Assembly (NCBI RefSeq): GCF_009389715.1
Contig: NW_024068179.1
Location: forward strand, 62,001 to 126,000
DNA length: 64,000 bases
Direction: 5' to 3'
From: Phoenix dactylifera
Taxonomy: Eukaryota > Streptophyta > Magnoliopsida > Arecales > Arecaceae
A model generated the notes under the pieces. It searched no databases. It worked only from the letters and a program-made list of their open reading frames with translations, and had not been told where the DNA came from. The number at the start of each line of letters is the position of its first letter. Position 1 is the stretch's first letter. Both the position numbers and the translations under genes were made by a program. This document shows, in pieces, positions 23,400 to 34,859 of the stretch.

Positions 23400-23702
23400 C
23401 ATACAGATACAGGTAAAAAAACCACACAAAAGGAATGGATGGTCTGTCATTTCCACTACAGTGTTCTAGCAGAGAACACCAGTAACCAGACAAATTCCAA
23501 ATTCCCTTTGTCAAGTTCTCTGCAAGAAAGATTTTGTTGAGTCCAAGCGGACAATTGAACCCTGAATTTTGGAGGGTGAGGACATTTCTACAATTTGATG
23601 AACGTTCTATTAAACACCACTATTGTTTAGCAACTTGTAGGCATTGTTTACAGTGAGGAAATTAGCACTAGTCCAATCCCAGCAGAAAGAATCTTGAAGC
23701 AT

Positions 23703-24206
23703 GGTATGCTGAACCGGCCCGTACCGACCGGTTCAGCTTGTACCGGACCGGTCCGGTCTCTGACCTGTCCGGTTCTGCAATAAAAAACGGTTCCAGCCCC
23801 AATAAGACCGAAACCGAGCAGTACAAAATCCGTACCGGCCTGAACTGACCGATACAAGAGCGTACCGGACAGAACATGACCGGTTCCATCCAATTTAGCC
23901 TAAGAACCGGATACCATACTATGGTGTCCGAAGAGTGGCATTGCCGCTATGTGGTATTTAATGCCACTTTGTGGCATTTGCCACAATGCCAAATAGTGGC
24001 ATTTAATGCTACATAGTGGCATTTAATGCCATAGAGTGTCATTAATGGCATTAAATGCCATAGAGTGGCATTTGCCACTTTGTGGCTACGACTTGCCCGA
24101 ATTGATATAGGCCACGTACTAGTACAGCATATCTTGAGCAGGCCGGTACTGGTACATCATATCTTGGATAGATGACGGATACGTCTATCGGTACCGGTAG
24201 AGCATA
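23703..24206. mobile_element. Small TIR element with 8-bp target duplication (MITE-like)
   Basis: TGAAGCAT occurs at 23695-23702 and 24207-24214. The ends are roughly inverted: TATGCTGAACCGG on the left, and the reverse complement of the right end gives TATGCTCTACCGG. The left third is rich in ACCGG/CCGGT palindromes and the centre (23930-24090) repeats TAGTGGCATTTAATGCCA-like phrases. An 8-bp duplication fits hAT-type elements, but the termini are not exactly symmetric. Confidence 0.55.
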
Positions 24207-24613
24207 TGAAGCATATCCATAATCTAGCAATTTGTTCTCGACGTAGTTGTTCCAATGGATATCTAAAAGTCAGATTCATTGCATCTTCTTTTGAGTACAA
24301 GAAGCAAAATAGCAGACTAGTGCATTCGGATGGAGAGAAATTTAGAAGGGCTCAGGGAAAATACTCAACAGTAGCCCAACTGTTCATCTTTCTGGAGCTC
24401 TTTTGGATGCATACTCACTAAAAATTCTGCTAGAATTAACAAACAACAGAATTTTTACACAAAAGCAGGAAACAAAATGCAATCATTAAAACATAACAAA
24501 CACGTTTCTATTCATTCTTTTTTAAAATTCCCCTTTATTACATCATTTCGATGGTACATCGGAGATGATTTCACTGTCACAAATTTTGGATAAACCACAT
24601 ACTAGCTCAGAAG

Positions 24614-26967
24614 TCAGAACTTTTGAATGAAGTCATAGATGTGATCAGTGATCTCATGTCCCTTTTCCTGGTTGATAAAGTGACCAACTCCCTCCATAAC
24701 AACTACCTCCTGAAGCAATGGAACATTCTGTTTAAAGCCACCGTTGTGTATGTAATCCTGGATACCTGGGTAGTGGTAAGTAAGATCCAGGTCTCCCACA
24801 ATAAATTTAGCTGGCACTTTTATTTGCACTCCTGTCCATGGCGCTGTCAGCTCCCAGTTTCTGCCAAAAAAAAAAAGCCCCGGGATATAGAAAGCACCAC
24901 TCCAGATAATACACTCTAAACTCACAATTTTCGAGAAAATTTAAGAACAAAAAGAACTAGTGGACTGGCAGAAGAATTGAGGAGCTTAATTTAATACCCT
25001 CAGGATAGTAGTTGAAAGCTGTCTAAAACTTACAAGTTCATGCATCGATAGTAGTTGACCGGCCCGGTAAAACCAGACTTGTCAAATTTGCTCGCATAAT
25101 AGTTGATGTCCTCTTCCGAGAGCCAAGAACACAATGGACTCTTCTCAGGCAGATCCCAGCCTTCCTTTGGTATAAGAAAAGGTCCTGGATCTCGACTTTG
25201 TAGAAGTGTTTTGAAGATTGATGCAGTTCCTATCTGAGCAAATCTTGCCTCTATAGCTCCTGGTTCCTACACCAACATTAATTATGAAATGGATAACAAG
25301 GTTAGAAAAGAAACAAATAAAGCATGAAAACTTTTTAATCAATCAGAACCATACACCTCCGTGGACAAATCTGCAACCAATGTTTAACTACAAGAAGAGC
25401 GGAAAATCTTCTCCATCCATTCTTTATTGTCTTACTGACTGGTTAAGAAGTAGAAAGTATGAAATATGAGAACAGGTTCATCTATATTCTTCTGAACTTT
25501 ATTAATCAAAAATTAGTCTAACTTTCTGTCATTTCTGTTGAAGGATAATTTAGTTGGTTATTTGTTATCATTGAGCTCGAATGCCATGGTTCACTTTTGC
25601 TAAAGGTTGAAGCAAGCAGTAAAAATTGATGATAGACACTTCCACCATGTCTTTCTTCAGATTTTAAATAATATTTCAGAAACTATCTGTTCTCCAATGA
25701 AACTTTTCGGATGTGCTCATGGATTTCATCTATCTAGTAAATATTCGGCATTCTGATATCAACCAGGTTAGAAACCGAAAAAGATAAAAAGAAAATATTG
25801 GAAGAGAAGTAATAAATATAAAGAATAAAATGTAGGGATCCGAACCTGGAATCTACAGATATAGTAGTCATCTCCATAGAGCTTCCGAAAGTAGTCAACA
25901 GTTTTCATGGCCGGGTTACGAGGCATAAATGCGACGCTCAAATTCACCAAAGCCTTCACCTTGTCCGGCCTAAACATGCACAGATACCAGGCAATCAGCG
26001 CCCCCCAGTCGTGCCCCACCACAAACACCTGCATTACAATTATAAAAAATAAAATAAAAAATCAGAAACACCATAAAATTTAGTTTAAAATAACTAAGTG
26101 AGTTTTTAATATAAAAATAAATAAATACCTACATATTCCCTCTTCCTCAAATACTTGTACACACTATCATGAAAAAAAAAAGGGTTCCAAACACACACAA
26201 AAAAAAAAAAGCAATCCATTTAATCCATTTAAAACTTAAAAAGAGGTTCAGTGGGGAAAAAAAGTAGATTTCCTTAATCTATTCCTTCCACATTAGTACA
26301 CCAAGCAGCAAAAACACAACTAATTTATTCTGATAATAAACCATATATCTTAAAAATTTGTAAAGCCACCTTTTCCATCATTCCACCGTATAAATTGAAT
26401 CATTTATTTCAGAATAATGAAGATAGCAGTAGGTTAATTTATTTATGCCGGATTAACTTATTCTGTAATCAAACACAACCTAATCAAAAACTTAACCAGC
26501 AACTTTATCCAAGTGTCAATCTCTAAGAGAACAAATATAAAAGGGAGTATGAGAGAATAAATTACTGAAAATGAACAAATAAAATCAACGAACATTTAAA
26601 AAAAATATATATATCTTTTATAATAAAAAGAAACAAAGAAAAAGACGAGAGAGAGGGGAGACTCGAGGGGTCTCACATGTGGGAGGGCGAGGGCGTCGAG
26701 GAGTGCAACGAGGTCGCCGACGATGTGCAGGGCGGAGTAGGAGGCGACGTCAGGCGGCGCGTCGGTGTCGCCGTAGCCACGGAGGTCGGGGGCGATGGCA
26801 CGATAGCCGCGGGCGGCGAGGCCGGCTATCTGGTGGCGCCACGAGTACCAGAGCTCAGGGAAGCCGTGGAGGAGGAGCACCGCCGGCCCCTCCCCCTTCT
26901 CTACCACGTGCATCCTTATCCCGTTCACCTCCACCGTCCGATGCGAGATCCCCGAAGCCCCCTCCAT
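24614..26967 (-). CDS. Soluble epoxide hydrolase copy D (alpha/beta-hydrolase), 317 aa
   Basis: Four exons: 26967-26677 (291 nt), 26028-25846 (183), 25266-25034 (233) and 24860-24614 (247), GT..AG borders throughout, 317 codons plus stop. Role as for copy B: hydrolysis of epoxides to diols in the cytosol. Motifs: HGFP 34-37, nucleophile Asp104, lid Tyr153 in YICRF, acid Asp261 in GDLDL, His296 in VGHF. It is clearly more diverged from A and B than those two are from each other; exon 3 is one codon shorter, and exon 1 ends ALPH instead of LSQ. Introns 1 and 2 are long (648 and 579 nt). Its upstream flank 27300-27370 still matches that of copy A. All residues needed for catalysis are present, so I regard it as functional. 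Confidence 0.9.
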
Positions 26968-27399
26968 CTCTCTCTCTCTCTGAGGACTCTGCCTTCCTTC
27001 TTCCCTATAATACAGCATATGTTCCGTCTTTTTGCATGGAGTCGGCAACCCCGCCGGTCGCTTCGCATCCAGAAGTTGTTGATAACGGAAAAAAATACGC
27101 TTCGCCTTCATTTTGTTCGCTTGGAAAAGATTTCGTGTGGGCCCACCCGCCAAGGGCCGGTCCGACTACTGAAATGTCCAATATCTAGAAGAAATCTACG
27201 CCCACGACCTAAAAGCCAAGGACATTCTTTTGAGCTCGCTCAAAACCATCCAAGTAAATACAACGATGGCGGATATCCCATGGCGCTCCGGCGTAACAAG
27301 GCATGCGGAAAATTGGCAATTGATTGGCTTACCATTTTATTTAAATACTCTTTAATATTGTCCAATAATACGTTTTGGACGGCGTTTCTTTAATTGATA

Positions 27400-29060
27400 G
27401 AAGGTTATTAACTTATTCTATCGATTCCAGTCATGGGTGATTTCTAGCCACCTATTAGTTTTCGTCAGCTGACAAATAATTTTATGGTTCGAAGGTACCA
27501 ACTCATCAATCTATGAAAAGTTTTGACAGGTAGATCAAGTGACGTGGATATAAATCGCATGTTTATCAAGATTTAGAAAATTTAAAATATGCATGAAATG
27601 TAACAAATTGCATTAGGACTATGTGACGGGATTCTACAACAAATCTTTATGTTTGATTGTTAAATATTTTGTTTTCTAATTCTTACGAAGTTATCTATAT
27701 TCGAATGATTTAATTTAGCGGCAATTAATTTTCAATCCTCCAGATGACCATGCTATAACAAAATATCCATGTTTACTGGAACTTCTATATCTAATCCCCA
27801 CTTAACGGTCTTCATAATTCTCGGTTCTTAATAGCCATTCCAGTATTCTAAAATCCTAAAGATTTCCCCCACGACCCCCACTAGAGATGGTTACAGCACG
27901 TTGATCATTCTCGATATCCTGAGTAATCCTAATTAATCGTATTCCGTTAAGGTAATTCCTCATAGCACACATCAATGATGATCTTACACGCATACCCCAA
28001 ATCTGTTATTTATGCAAATCGGTTCTTTAATTAACTGGCCCAAATCTCATCATTCTCTTCGCAGCAAATATTGAAACCGCTTCTTTATTCAATTGCCCCA
28101 AATCTTTTCTTCCCTCCTTTGCCAAATCTCTTCTTCCCCATTTGTTTCTTTTTCTCTATAGATGGTGAACTGAAAACATTCCCAATTCTTGTCTATTACA
28201 TAAAAGGGATTGGTAAAGAAGAATTCTCTCTACTTTATTTTATCTTTCTCTTCACAGCAAATGTTGAAATCGCATTTTGCATCATTTCTTCATCCCTTCA
28301 TGCTCTTTCAACTATCATGGCTTTAAAGAACATAGATAACTTGTTTTCATGGTTATTTTTGTTATAGTAACAAAGCTCATATTATTTTCGTCTATGAGGA
28401 CACAAATGTTGATCAAATTTACAACAAAATAGTGAAAAAGGTAGAGACAACTATCTCTTACAATGTAAAAGTAAAATTTTATATTCCAAAAAAAATCTAA
28501 AATGCTTATTACGCTCATGGGCGATAAGAATGTTCGAAATATACATCAAATACACATCAACTTAAATATTGTGGTAATCGAGATGGTTATTAGTCATTCA
28601 CCATGCTTGACTGAAGTTTTTAGTGTGGTAATCGATATGAGGTAATGCACAAAATCTTTGCATTCCTTTTTCGTTTGCTATTTTTTGTTTTAATTAGTGT
28701 TGTAGTGCATATACAATGGCTTCATGTATGTACGTACAAATTACGATATGCGTATGTGCAATTTATTTTAGGCGCAAAATTTATTGTAAATATATAAAAA
28801 AAATTCTAAAATATTGCAGAGTTAGCGGCCCATCCCAAAATGTTGAGTGTAGATAAAGTTGCAAAAATGATTCAAAGAGTGCCTTATCGTGCTTTACCTC
28901 TTTTGGTAGCTTAAGTAATTTCTATTGATTTGTTGAAGAAACTAGAGTCATTATTGAAGAGGAACTTAGTTAAAGAAATTCTTTGGATGCTTGCAAAAGC
29001 TATATAAAGGGTGTTGGTAAGGAGTTCAAAAATATGGAAACTCTTCATGACACAATTTGC
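27400..29060. other. AT-rich intergenic region
   Basis: Apart from the short flank shared with copy A up to about 27370, I recognise no gene, RNA or transposon end here. A small open frame at 28071-28367 (plus) is Phe/Leu-rich low-complexity translation and probably not a gene. Confidence 0.4.
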
Positions 29061-29079
29061 AAAGAACCGGCGTAATAGT

Positions 29080-29313
29080 TCATCCAACTTTGCTTACCTC
29101 AGCAGGACCTGCAGCATTCTCACCAAATTCGTCATTTGCCATGAGACCCTTCTCTTGGAGGATCTTCTCAATACACGATAGCCTCTTATCGAAGAGAACC
29201 ATCCGTGTGTCCTCCCCTTTGACATCCCCAAATGTTTGAGGGTCCTCTAATTTAAAGCCATGTGCGATAAAGGACCTCTCAACCATTGTCATACATATCT
29301 CTAAAAGATCCAT
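29080..29313 (-). other. Unassigned 77-codon open frame
   Basis: A minus-strand frame of 77 codons with balanced, protein-like composition (acidic, with a C-terminal GENAAGPAE stretch) stands out in AT-rich DNA. I do not recognise it. It may be a captured exon of the Mutator-like remnant that ends at 31028 or a fragment of a transposon protein. No start context or partner exon was found. Confidence 0.3.
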
Positions 29314-29429
29314 CGGACGTCATTCGCTTTAACTAGATAACGGTAACTAAAAAAACATAAATTATCCTAATAAGTGTATGCATTAAACTGTGTCGACAAG
29401 TGAGTGGTGTATACCAAATAAAGATACTT

Positions 29430-29865
29430 GCGTGCCAAAGGATTATAAGTGTGTGCTACCAAGAACTAATAATATGCAGATACATGATAGGTGCGTGGTG
29501 GGCGAAGTTAACTGTGTGCCAACAAGTAAAAAGTGTGTGCCAAATGAAAATAAATGTATACGAAGAGTTTCTAAATGTGTGCTACCAAGAACTAATAATG
29601 CGCAGAGACATGATAGGTGTGTGCTAGGTGGAGTTAACTATATGTCGGCAAGTAAAAAGTATGTGCCAAATAGAAATAATGTGCTAGAGGATTATAAGTG
29701 TGCTACCAAGAACTAATAATATGCAGAGACATGATAGGTGTATGCTGGGTGGAGTTAATTATATGTCGGCAAGTAAAAGGTGTGTGCCAAATAGTAATAA
29801 ATGTGTTCCAAAGAATTCTAAGTGTGTGCTACAAAGAAATAAGAGTATGCATAGACCTCTCCTCT
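29430..29865. repeat. Tandem repeat, period about 122-127 bp, 3.5 copies
   Basis: The phrase GTGCTACCAAGAACTAATAA begins near 29453, 29580 and 29700, with a decayed fourth copy near 29828. Each is followed by ATGATAGG and a second half containing GTGTGCCAAAT. The vocabulary (AACTGTGTGCC) resembles the loop of the foldback Mutator-like element. Confidence 0.75.
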
Positions 29866-30879
29866 CTCATGCACACCCTCTTACAATCTCTCGTCTCCTC
29901 GCTTCTCTACCATAGCCTGCACTTGTGGCCTTCCTCGCGAGAGAAGGTACAACTCCTCCATTCTAGGTTCTAGCTTTTCGATCACCTAATACAGACAAAA
30001 GCTTAAGTTATGCATCAACTTAAAATAATTGTGATGCTAGAAATGAACATTCAAACCTTAAATCTTCTTAAGTTCTTCATAACTTCAGCGATCGCATCCA
30101 CCTTACAAGGGAATGGGGTGTTACTCCAACGCAGGAGGCGTGGATACATGAATGGTGGCTGATGGCTTCCAGAAGGTTGTTCGCATGCTCAACATCCTAT
30201 GCCTGCCAAAAACGAATGTAACCATCATATTTCAACTCAATATATATATCAACAATGAAATCACAAAGAAACATAAAGATGCTTATCACCAAAGCGACCG
30301 TGCAGTCATCTATATACCTTACAGAGCAGATCCCTTTCCGGAGATACAATGCCAGACACCCACGCATGCGAAACAGAGGGTGACTTGGTGAGCGAAGAGG
30401 AAAATGTGGAAGAGTGTGGAAGTCGGAAAGCCAAAAATTAGCATGTGGATGCCACAGAGATAGAGTTTTCACGGATTTCGGTCGGACGGAGGAGTGGGGC
30501 AGTCGGGAGGGCTTGGAAAAGAAGGGTTCCGAGTGGCCATAGAAAAATGAGTCAAAATCGAAAAAATCGGATAAGCGAGTCACAGGTCGGACGAGCGAGA
30601 AGGCGGAATGAGATAGAGTCTGAAAATTGAAAAGGAGGCTTTGACAGAATAGGTGTCGGTCGAAGTTGGAAGGGTTTCAAAAGAAAGGTTAGTACCAACC
30701 GGCCTTAGGAAAATGAGTCGAAATCGGAAAAGTCGGATGAGCAAATCGCAGGTTGGAGGAGCGAGGAGGCTGAGTGAGAGGGAGTCGAAAAATCGAGAAA
30801 GAGGGTTCGATAGAATAGCAGTCGAAAAATCAGGAAGTGACTTCGACATAATAGGAGTCAGAAATTTAGGAAGGAGTAT

Positions 30880-31028
30880 TTGGGGATGACAGAAAGTGAA
30901 GAGCATTTTCGTCCTCAAGGATCTATGGTTAAATATAGAGTTACTTGTGGACCGGTTGTTATAAAACCAGTCCACAGGGAACAACAGTTAAAGCAAGGTC
31001 CGAGGATAGACCGGCCACTAATTTTCCC
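30880..31028. mobile_element. Right terminus of a second Mutator-like element
   Basis: From 30900 to 31028 the order of phrases matches the right end of the 10811-15685 element: TTTTCGTC, CTCAAGGA, GGACCGGTTGTTATAA, CACAGGGA, then a terminus ...CTAATTTTCCC. I could not find a convincing left terminus or a target duplication, so the element may be truncated. The tandem repeat at 29430-29865 and the purine-rich stretch 30380-30880 probably belong to it. Confidence 0.6.
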
Positions 31029-31104
31029 TTTAATTTACCCGATATATATATAAAGCAAGAAAGAACTTTCTTACGTTGCTTGCCGTCATTCACATCAAAA
31101 TGAT

Positions 31105-31810
31105 ATTGGACTGATGTAGCATCCACTTGCTATTCTTTTTGTGCCATGGCTCACCAGAAAAAGGTTGTGCGATCGTTCAACACTCTGTAATCATAATATT
31201 TTTAGTGGTTAGGAAAGAAAAAGGCAACTTGAGCAAATCACAAGTAAATTATTATGACAATATATGGCATGAATGCGATTTTTTCTCAATAAACATGATA
31301 TTATTTGAGGCTGCCATTGATTGAATTGCTAAATTAATTGCGAACCTCGATTCAGTCCTACGCTCGCTCAAATTTTGACCGAGCTGCGCGTTCCTATGGT
31401 TCAAAAATTCTCTGTTGTGTTTCTCATGTAAACCCCTCGTAGAGAGAAGCTCTGAAGTCTGAGATCCCCAGCCTTTGGTCGCCATGGAACCCCACCCTTG
31501 CTCTGTCCCTTTCTCTCTCCTCCTCGCTTCTTTTCTTTCCCCTCCTCATCTTCTTCAAGGCGGCTGGAACCTTGGACCTTTGCATCACTGGTGGTGAAGA
31601 TTCAACAACAGGGATGGGACCAGTGATAAGTAGGGTTTGGTGGTTTAGGATTTGCGGATTGTGTTGAGAGAAAAAGATCCGCCGATGATTAGATCAGCAA
31701 GGAGAAGGTCGTGGTGATGCCGTGATGGTGAGGTAAGCATGGAATGGGCTTGTCGAGGGTCGGACAGAGAAGGATGGAAGCGATGAGTAGTGGTCAGTCC
31801 GGGGAGGATG
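31105..31810. repeat. Duplicated flank, second copy (first at 5367-5800)
   Basis: This region is highly similar and collinear to 5367-5790, with about 270 extra bases near 31220-31550. It marks the outer border of epoxide hydrolase unit D, now 4 kb from the gene because of insertions at 27.4-31.03 kb. Confidence 0.8.
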
Positions 31811-32395
31811 GGTGTCCCGTGTTTGGCTTAACAAGAGAAGGTTGGTGAAGTCGGGCAGGGGGGCTCAAGAGTTCCTGGAAGCCGGGTGGGTTACGTGGCA
31901 GGGATGTCCCCTCTGCGATGCCAATGGAAGGCAGCTCCCCTAGCTTGGTATAATCGATTTAATTTCGTTATTCTTCTTAGAAACGTTACTAGAAACGCGA
32001 CCACTTGGAAATGAAATTGCCACAATGGAGCATGTACGTAGGATCATGAGTTGCTTAAATGTCTTATTCCAAGCTATAAGACGCTTCTACAACTGAGCTC
32101 CTACAGCTAGCATACGTGATGCTTCATTTCATTAGCAGAAATACAGAGAGAGAATATCCAGTTAAAGCATCGCCATGTCATTGCATTATTATTCATATTT
32201 CTATTAAGCACATCAACATATAACCCTACCACGAGGGACATGCTTATTAAATATTTCTATAGCACAAACATTTCTGCCAACTGCCCACAAAGCAAGTAAC
32301 CTGGGAAACAGCATCATCCCTCTCCTTATCCCGCAACCGGGCGCTTCCGCCACCTTTTAAGAGCTTCTCAACATTTCTAGTACTCCTGGCCTACC
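31811..32395. other. 3' flank of the subtilase gene
   Basis: No further gene is seen. This stretch should contain the 3' untranslated region and polyadenylation site of the subtilase, but I find no clear signal. Confidence 0.4.
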
Positions 32396-34780
32396 CTAAT
32401 ACGGCTGCTGCCATGTCACTGCAACCGGACTCCTCACTGTGTGCTTCCCGTCGCTCCATGTCACTGAACCGAACTCCGTCCGTGAATTCCCCGCGAGCAA
32501 GTTAACAGCCTCCGCCGAAACCTTAACGACGAACTCCTGCTTCTGCCCTTTGCCTTCGAACACCAACTTCTGAGGCTCCACCACCAGTCGCACTCCTTCT
32601 GGTTCTCTGATACTGGCGCTGTACTCTGACTTCTCCTCTCCCACATTCATCACCGTCCGATGAACCAGAGCTTCGAGCTTGCTAGTCCCGGATTGCTCCA
32701 GAACCACCAAAACTGATGGGTAATTGAGATCCCAAGGCTTCCGAGTCTTGTCCGAACAATTCGCTTGTCTCTTGGTTATGATCCCGATGGCGGCGCTGCT
32801 GTAATTGGAGCTGCACATGAAGTCCAAGTAATCGTCAACCGTCAGATCATAGACCAGACCAGGATCGACGGCCTTCTCCGGGTCCACATGCCCGGATCCA
32901 TAGGCCCATTCGGTGGACCTGTTTCCCGTGCCCTCGTCCACCAAATCTTCGCCCGTGTTATCGGCGACATAGGCCGTCGTCATCAGTGCCGACTTGATAG
33001 CCGCCGGCGACCAGTCCGGGTGCGCGGCCTTGAGCAGCGCCGCCACCCCGGCGACATGAGGACACGACATCGACGTGCCGGAGATGATATTGAACTCCGT
33101 TCGGCGCCGGTCGGCCTTTAACTCCGTCGGACTCACCCCGTCCGGCCAGGCAGCCAGGATGCCGACACCTGGCGCGATCACGTCCGGCTTGATGACGTTC
33201 GTGGAATGCAAGCTGGGCCCGCGCCCGGAGAACCCGGCCACCGTCGGTGCGGGCGTGACGTCGACCTGGGTCCCGCGGAAGTGCAAACGGACACGTGGAT
33301 CGCTGTTGGCGCCGATGTACGCCTTTATGGCTCTCCCGGCCTTATAGCCGATGGACACGGCGGGGAGGACGTTGGCGTCCGGGGTCACGCCTTCCCCGTC
33401 GGTGAGAGCGTTGGCCAGGATCATCGCGGCCCCGCCGGCGTTCTTCACGGCCAATCCCTTCTCGGCGCGCGGAACCGCGCCGCGCTCGCAGAGCACCACC
33501 TTTCCGCGTACCGCGGCCGGGTCCAGCGACCCGTTGAGGCAGTAGGGGGCGGAGGACCGGAACCCCGGGGCGGACGTGGACACGTTTCCCGCGTACACAA
33601 GCGGGAAGGACCGCCTCCGGGAAACGCGTATCCCGTCGTGGATGGCGACGCCGATCACGACGGTGCCGTCGCCGAGCACGACGTCGGCGGGGAATCGGCG
33701 GTCGATAGACCCGGCGCCGACGGTGGTTATCCAGGGGGCACTGTTGGCGACGGTTGACTCGCCAGGGCCGCCGTTTCCCGCAGAGGCGGCGACGAAGACC
33801 CCATGCTCGATCGCGCCGAAGGCGCTGATGGCGACGGGATCGAGATGCGTGGGGACGCTGCCGGCTCCCAGGGAAAGGGTGACGATGTCTGCACCGTCGG
33901 TGACGGCGGCGTCGACGGCTGCGAGGATGTCCGAGTCGTAGCAGCCAGTGGACCAGCAGGCCTTGTAGACGGCGACGCGGGCGCCGGGAGAGACGCCGGA
34001 GGCGACGCCGGCGGCGTAGCCGAGGAAGGAGGCGTTGGCGGTGACGACGCCAGCAGCAGTGGAGGCGGTGTGGGTGCCATGGCCTTCGGAGTCGATGGGG
34101 GAGAAGATGTCGGGACCGTTACTGGCACCGCCGTGGGTGGCCGCCAGATAGCCATTTGAGAAGAAGCGGGCTCCGACGAGCTTTCGGTTGCAGGCCGTGG
34201 ACGAGAAGGAGAGGCCGACGTCGCAGGAGCCGTTCCAGCGGGAAGGGGGTGGGGGCAGGCGGCCATCGTCGGCGAAGCTCCGATGGTCTGGGCGGATGCC
34301 GGTGTCAACGACGGCGATGACCACGGAGGAGCCGGAGTCGGCGGCAGCGAGGAGGGAGTTGGGCTTGGAGTCCGCGGAGACGAGGCCTAAGAAGAGGGGG
34401 GTGCGTGTTGTGTGGAGTTGGCGGGGCCGGTCGGGGAGGACGGCGAGGACGACCGGGTCGGACTGGAGAAGCTCGGCCTCCGCCGGGGTCAGCACGGCGG
34501 AGAAGCCATGGAAGACTGCGCGGTACACGTGTAGGAGCTTCCGGTTGCCACGTGTCGCCCGGGAGGATCTCTCGAGAGAGTCGGTGGAAGAGCGGAGGGT
34601 ATGGAGAGTGGAGGAGTACCACTGCTCGACGTCGGCAAACACAGAGGGTTTAAGGTCACCCCGGACGCGAATGATATAAGATTTTCGAGCACTAGTATCG
34701 GCAGCATCGCCGCCGGGAGAAGAAAGGAAAAGGATGGAAACCGAGACGATAAGGAGAAGGAAGGAAGGGGAGAAGGCCAT
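32396..34780 (-). CDS. Subtilisin-like protease, SBT1 type, 794 aa, intronless
   Basis: A secreted serine endopeptidase of the plant subtilase family (MEROPS S8A), acting in the apoplast on proteins or peptide precursors. A hydrophobic signal peptide covers about residues 1-26. The I9 inhibitor propeptide follows to about 125, ending in the HTTRTP stretch seen before mature SBT1 enzymes. The catalytic residues are Asp159 in VVDTG, His234 in GHGTHTAS, Asn336 in SAGNGGP and Ser570 in GTSMSCPHVAG. A protease-associated domain is inserted at about 380-500, and a fibronectin-III-like C-terminal domain (about 680-790) ends FGSVTWSDGKHTVRSP. The length and lack of introns fit the family, and several N-x-S/T sites suit a secreted protein. 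The closest named relatives by memory are SBT1.4-SBT1.6; I cannot decide between them. The start at 34780 is the only ATG in front of the signal peptide. No neighbouring gene suggests its substrate. Confidence 0.95.
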   Translation of the reverse strand: MAFSPSFLLLIVSVSILFLSSPGGDAADTSARKSYIIRVRGDLKPSVFADVEQWYSSTLHTLRSSTDSLERSSRATRGNRKLLHVYRAVFHGFSAVLTPAEAELLQSDPVVLAVLPDRPRQLHTTRTPLFLGLVSADSKPNSLLAAADSGSSVVIAVVDTGIRPDHRSFADDGRLPPPPSRWNGSCDVGLSFSSTACNRKLVGARFFSNGYLAATHGGASNGPDIFSPIDSEGHGTHTASTAAGVVTANASFLGYAAGVASGVSPGARVAVYKACWSTGCYDSDILAAVDAAVTDGADIVTLSLGAGSVPTHLDPVAISAFGAIEHGVFVAASAGNGGPGESTVANSAPWITTVGAGSIDRRFPADVVLGDGTVVIGVAIHDGIRVSRRRSFPLVYAGNVSTSAPGFRSSAPYCLNGSLDPAAVRGKVVLCERGAVPRAEKGLAVKNAGGAAMILANALTDGEGVTPDANVLPAVSIGYKAGRAIKAYIGANSDPRVRLHFRGTQVDVTPAPTVAGFSGRGPSLHSTNVIKPDVIAPGVGILAAWPDGVSPTELKADRRRTEFNIISGTSMSCPHVAGVAALLKAAHPDWSPAAIKSALMTTAYVADNTGEDLVDEGTGNRSTEWAYGSGHVDPEKAVDPGLVYDLTVDDYLDFMCSSNYSSAAIGIITKRQANCSDKTRKPWDLNYPSVLVVLEQSGTSKLEALVHRTVMNVGEEKSEYSASIREPEGVRLVVEPQKLVFEGKGQKQEFVVKVSAEAVNLLAGNSRTEFGSVTWSDGKHTVRSPVAVTWQQPY

Positions 34781-34843
34781 TTGGAGGAGGTAAAGGGAGT
34801 GCTGGGAATTAAGCTACGAAGGGAGAGTGGGTATCGGATATAT

Positions 34844-34853
34844 CTATATATAG
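34844..34853 (-). promoter_or_regulatory. Likely TATA box of the subtilase gene
   Basis: The minus strand reads CTATATATAG about 65 nt upstream of the ATG at 34780. This fits a plant core promoter with a short 5' untranslated leader. Confidence 0.6.
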
Positions 34854-34859
34854 GAAGGG

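Noticed and set aside
27709-31037. TTTAATTTA at 27709-27717 and 31029-31037 as target duplication of a 3.3-kb Mutator-like element
   Set aside because: The 9-mer is AT-only and could match by chance; the sequence after 27717 does not resemble the inverse of the right terminus.
32765-34679. Plus-strand frames of 90-193 codons and other minus frames under the subtilase gene
   Set aside because: Shadow frames of a GC-rich coding sequence; the 794-codon minus frame has all subtilase motifs.
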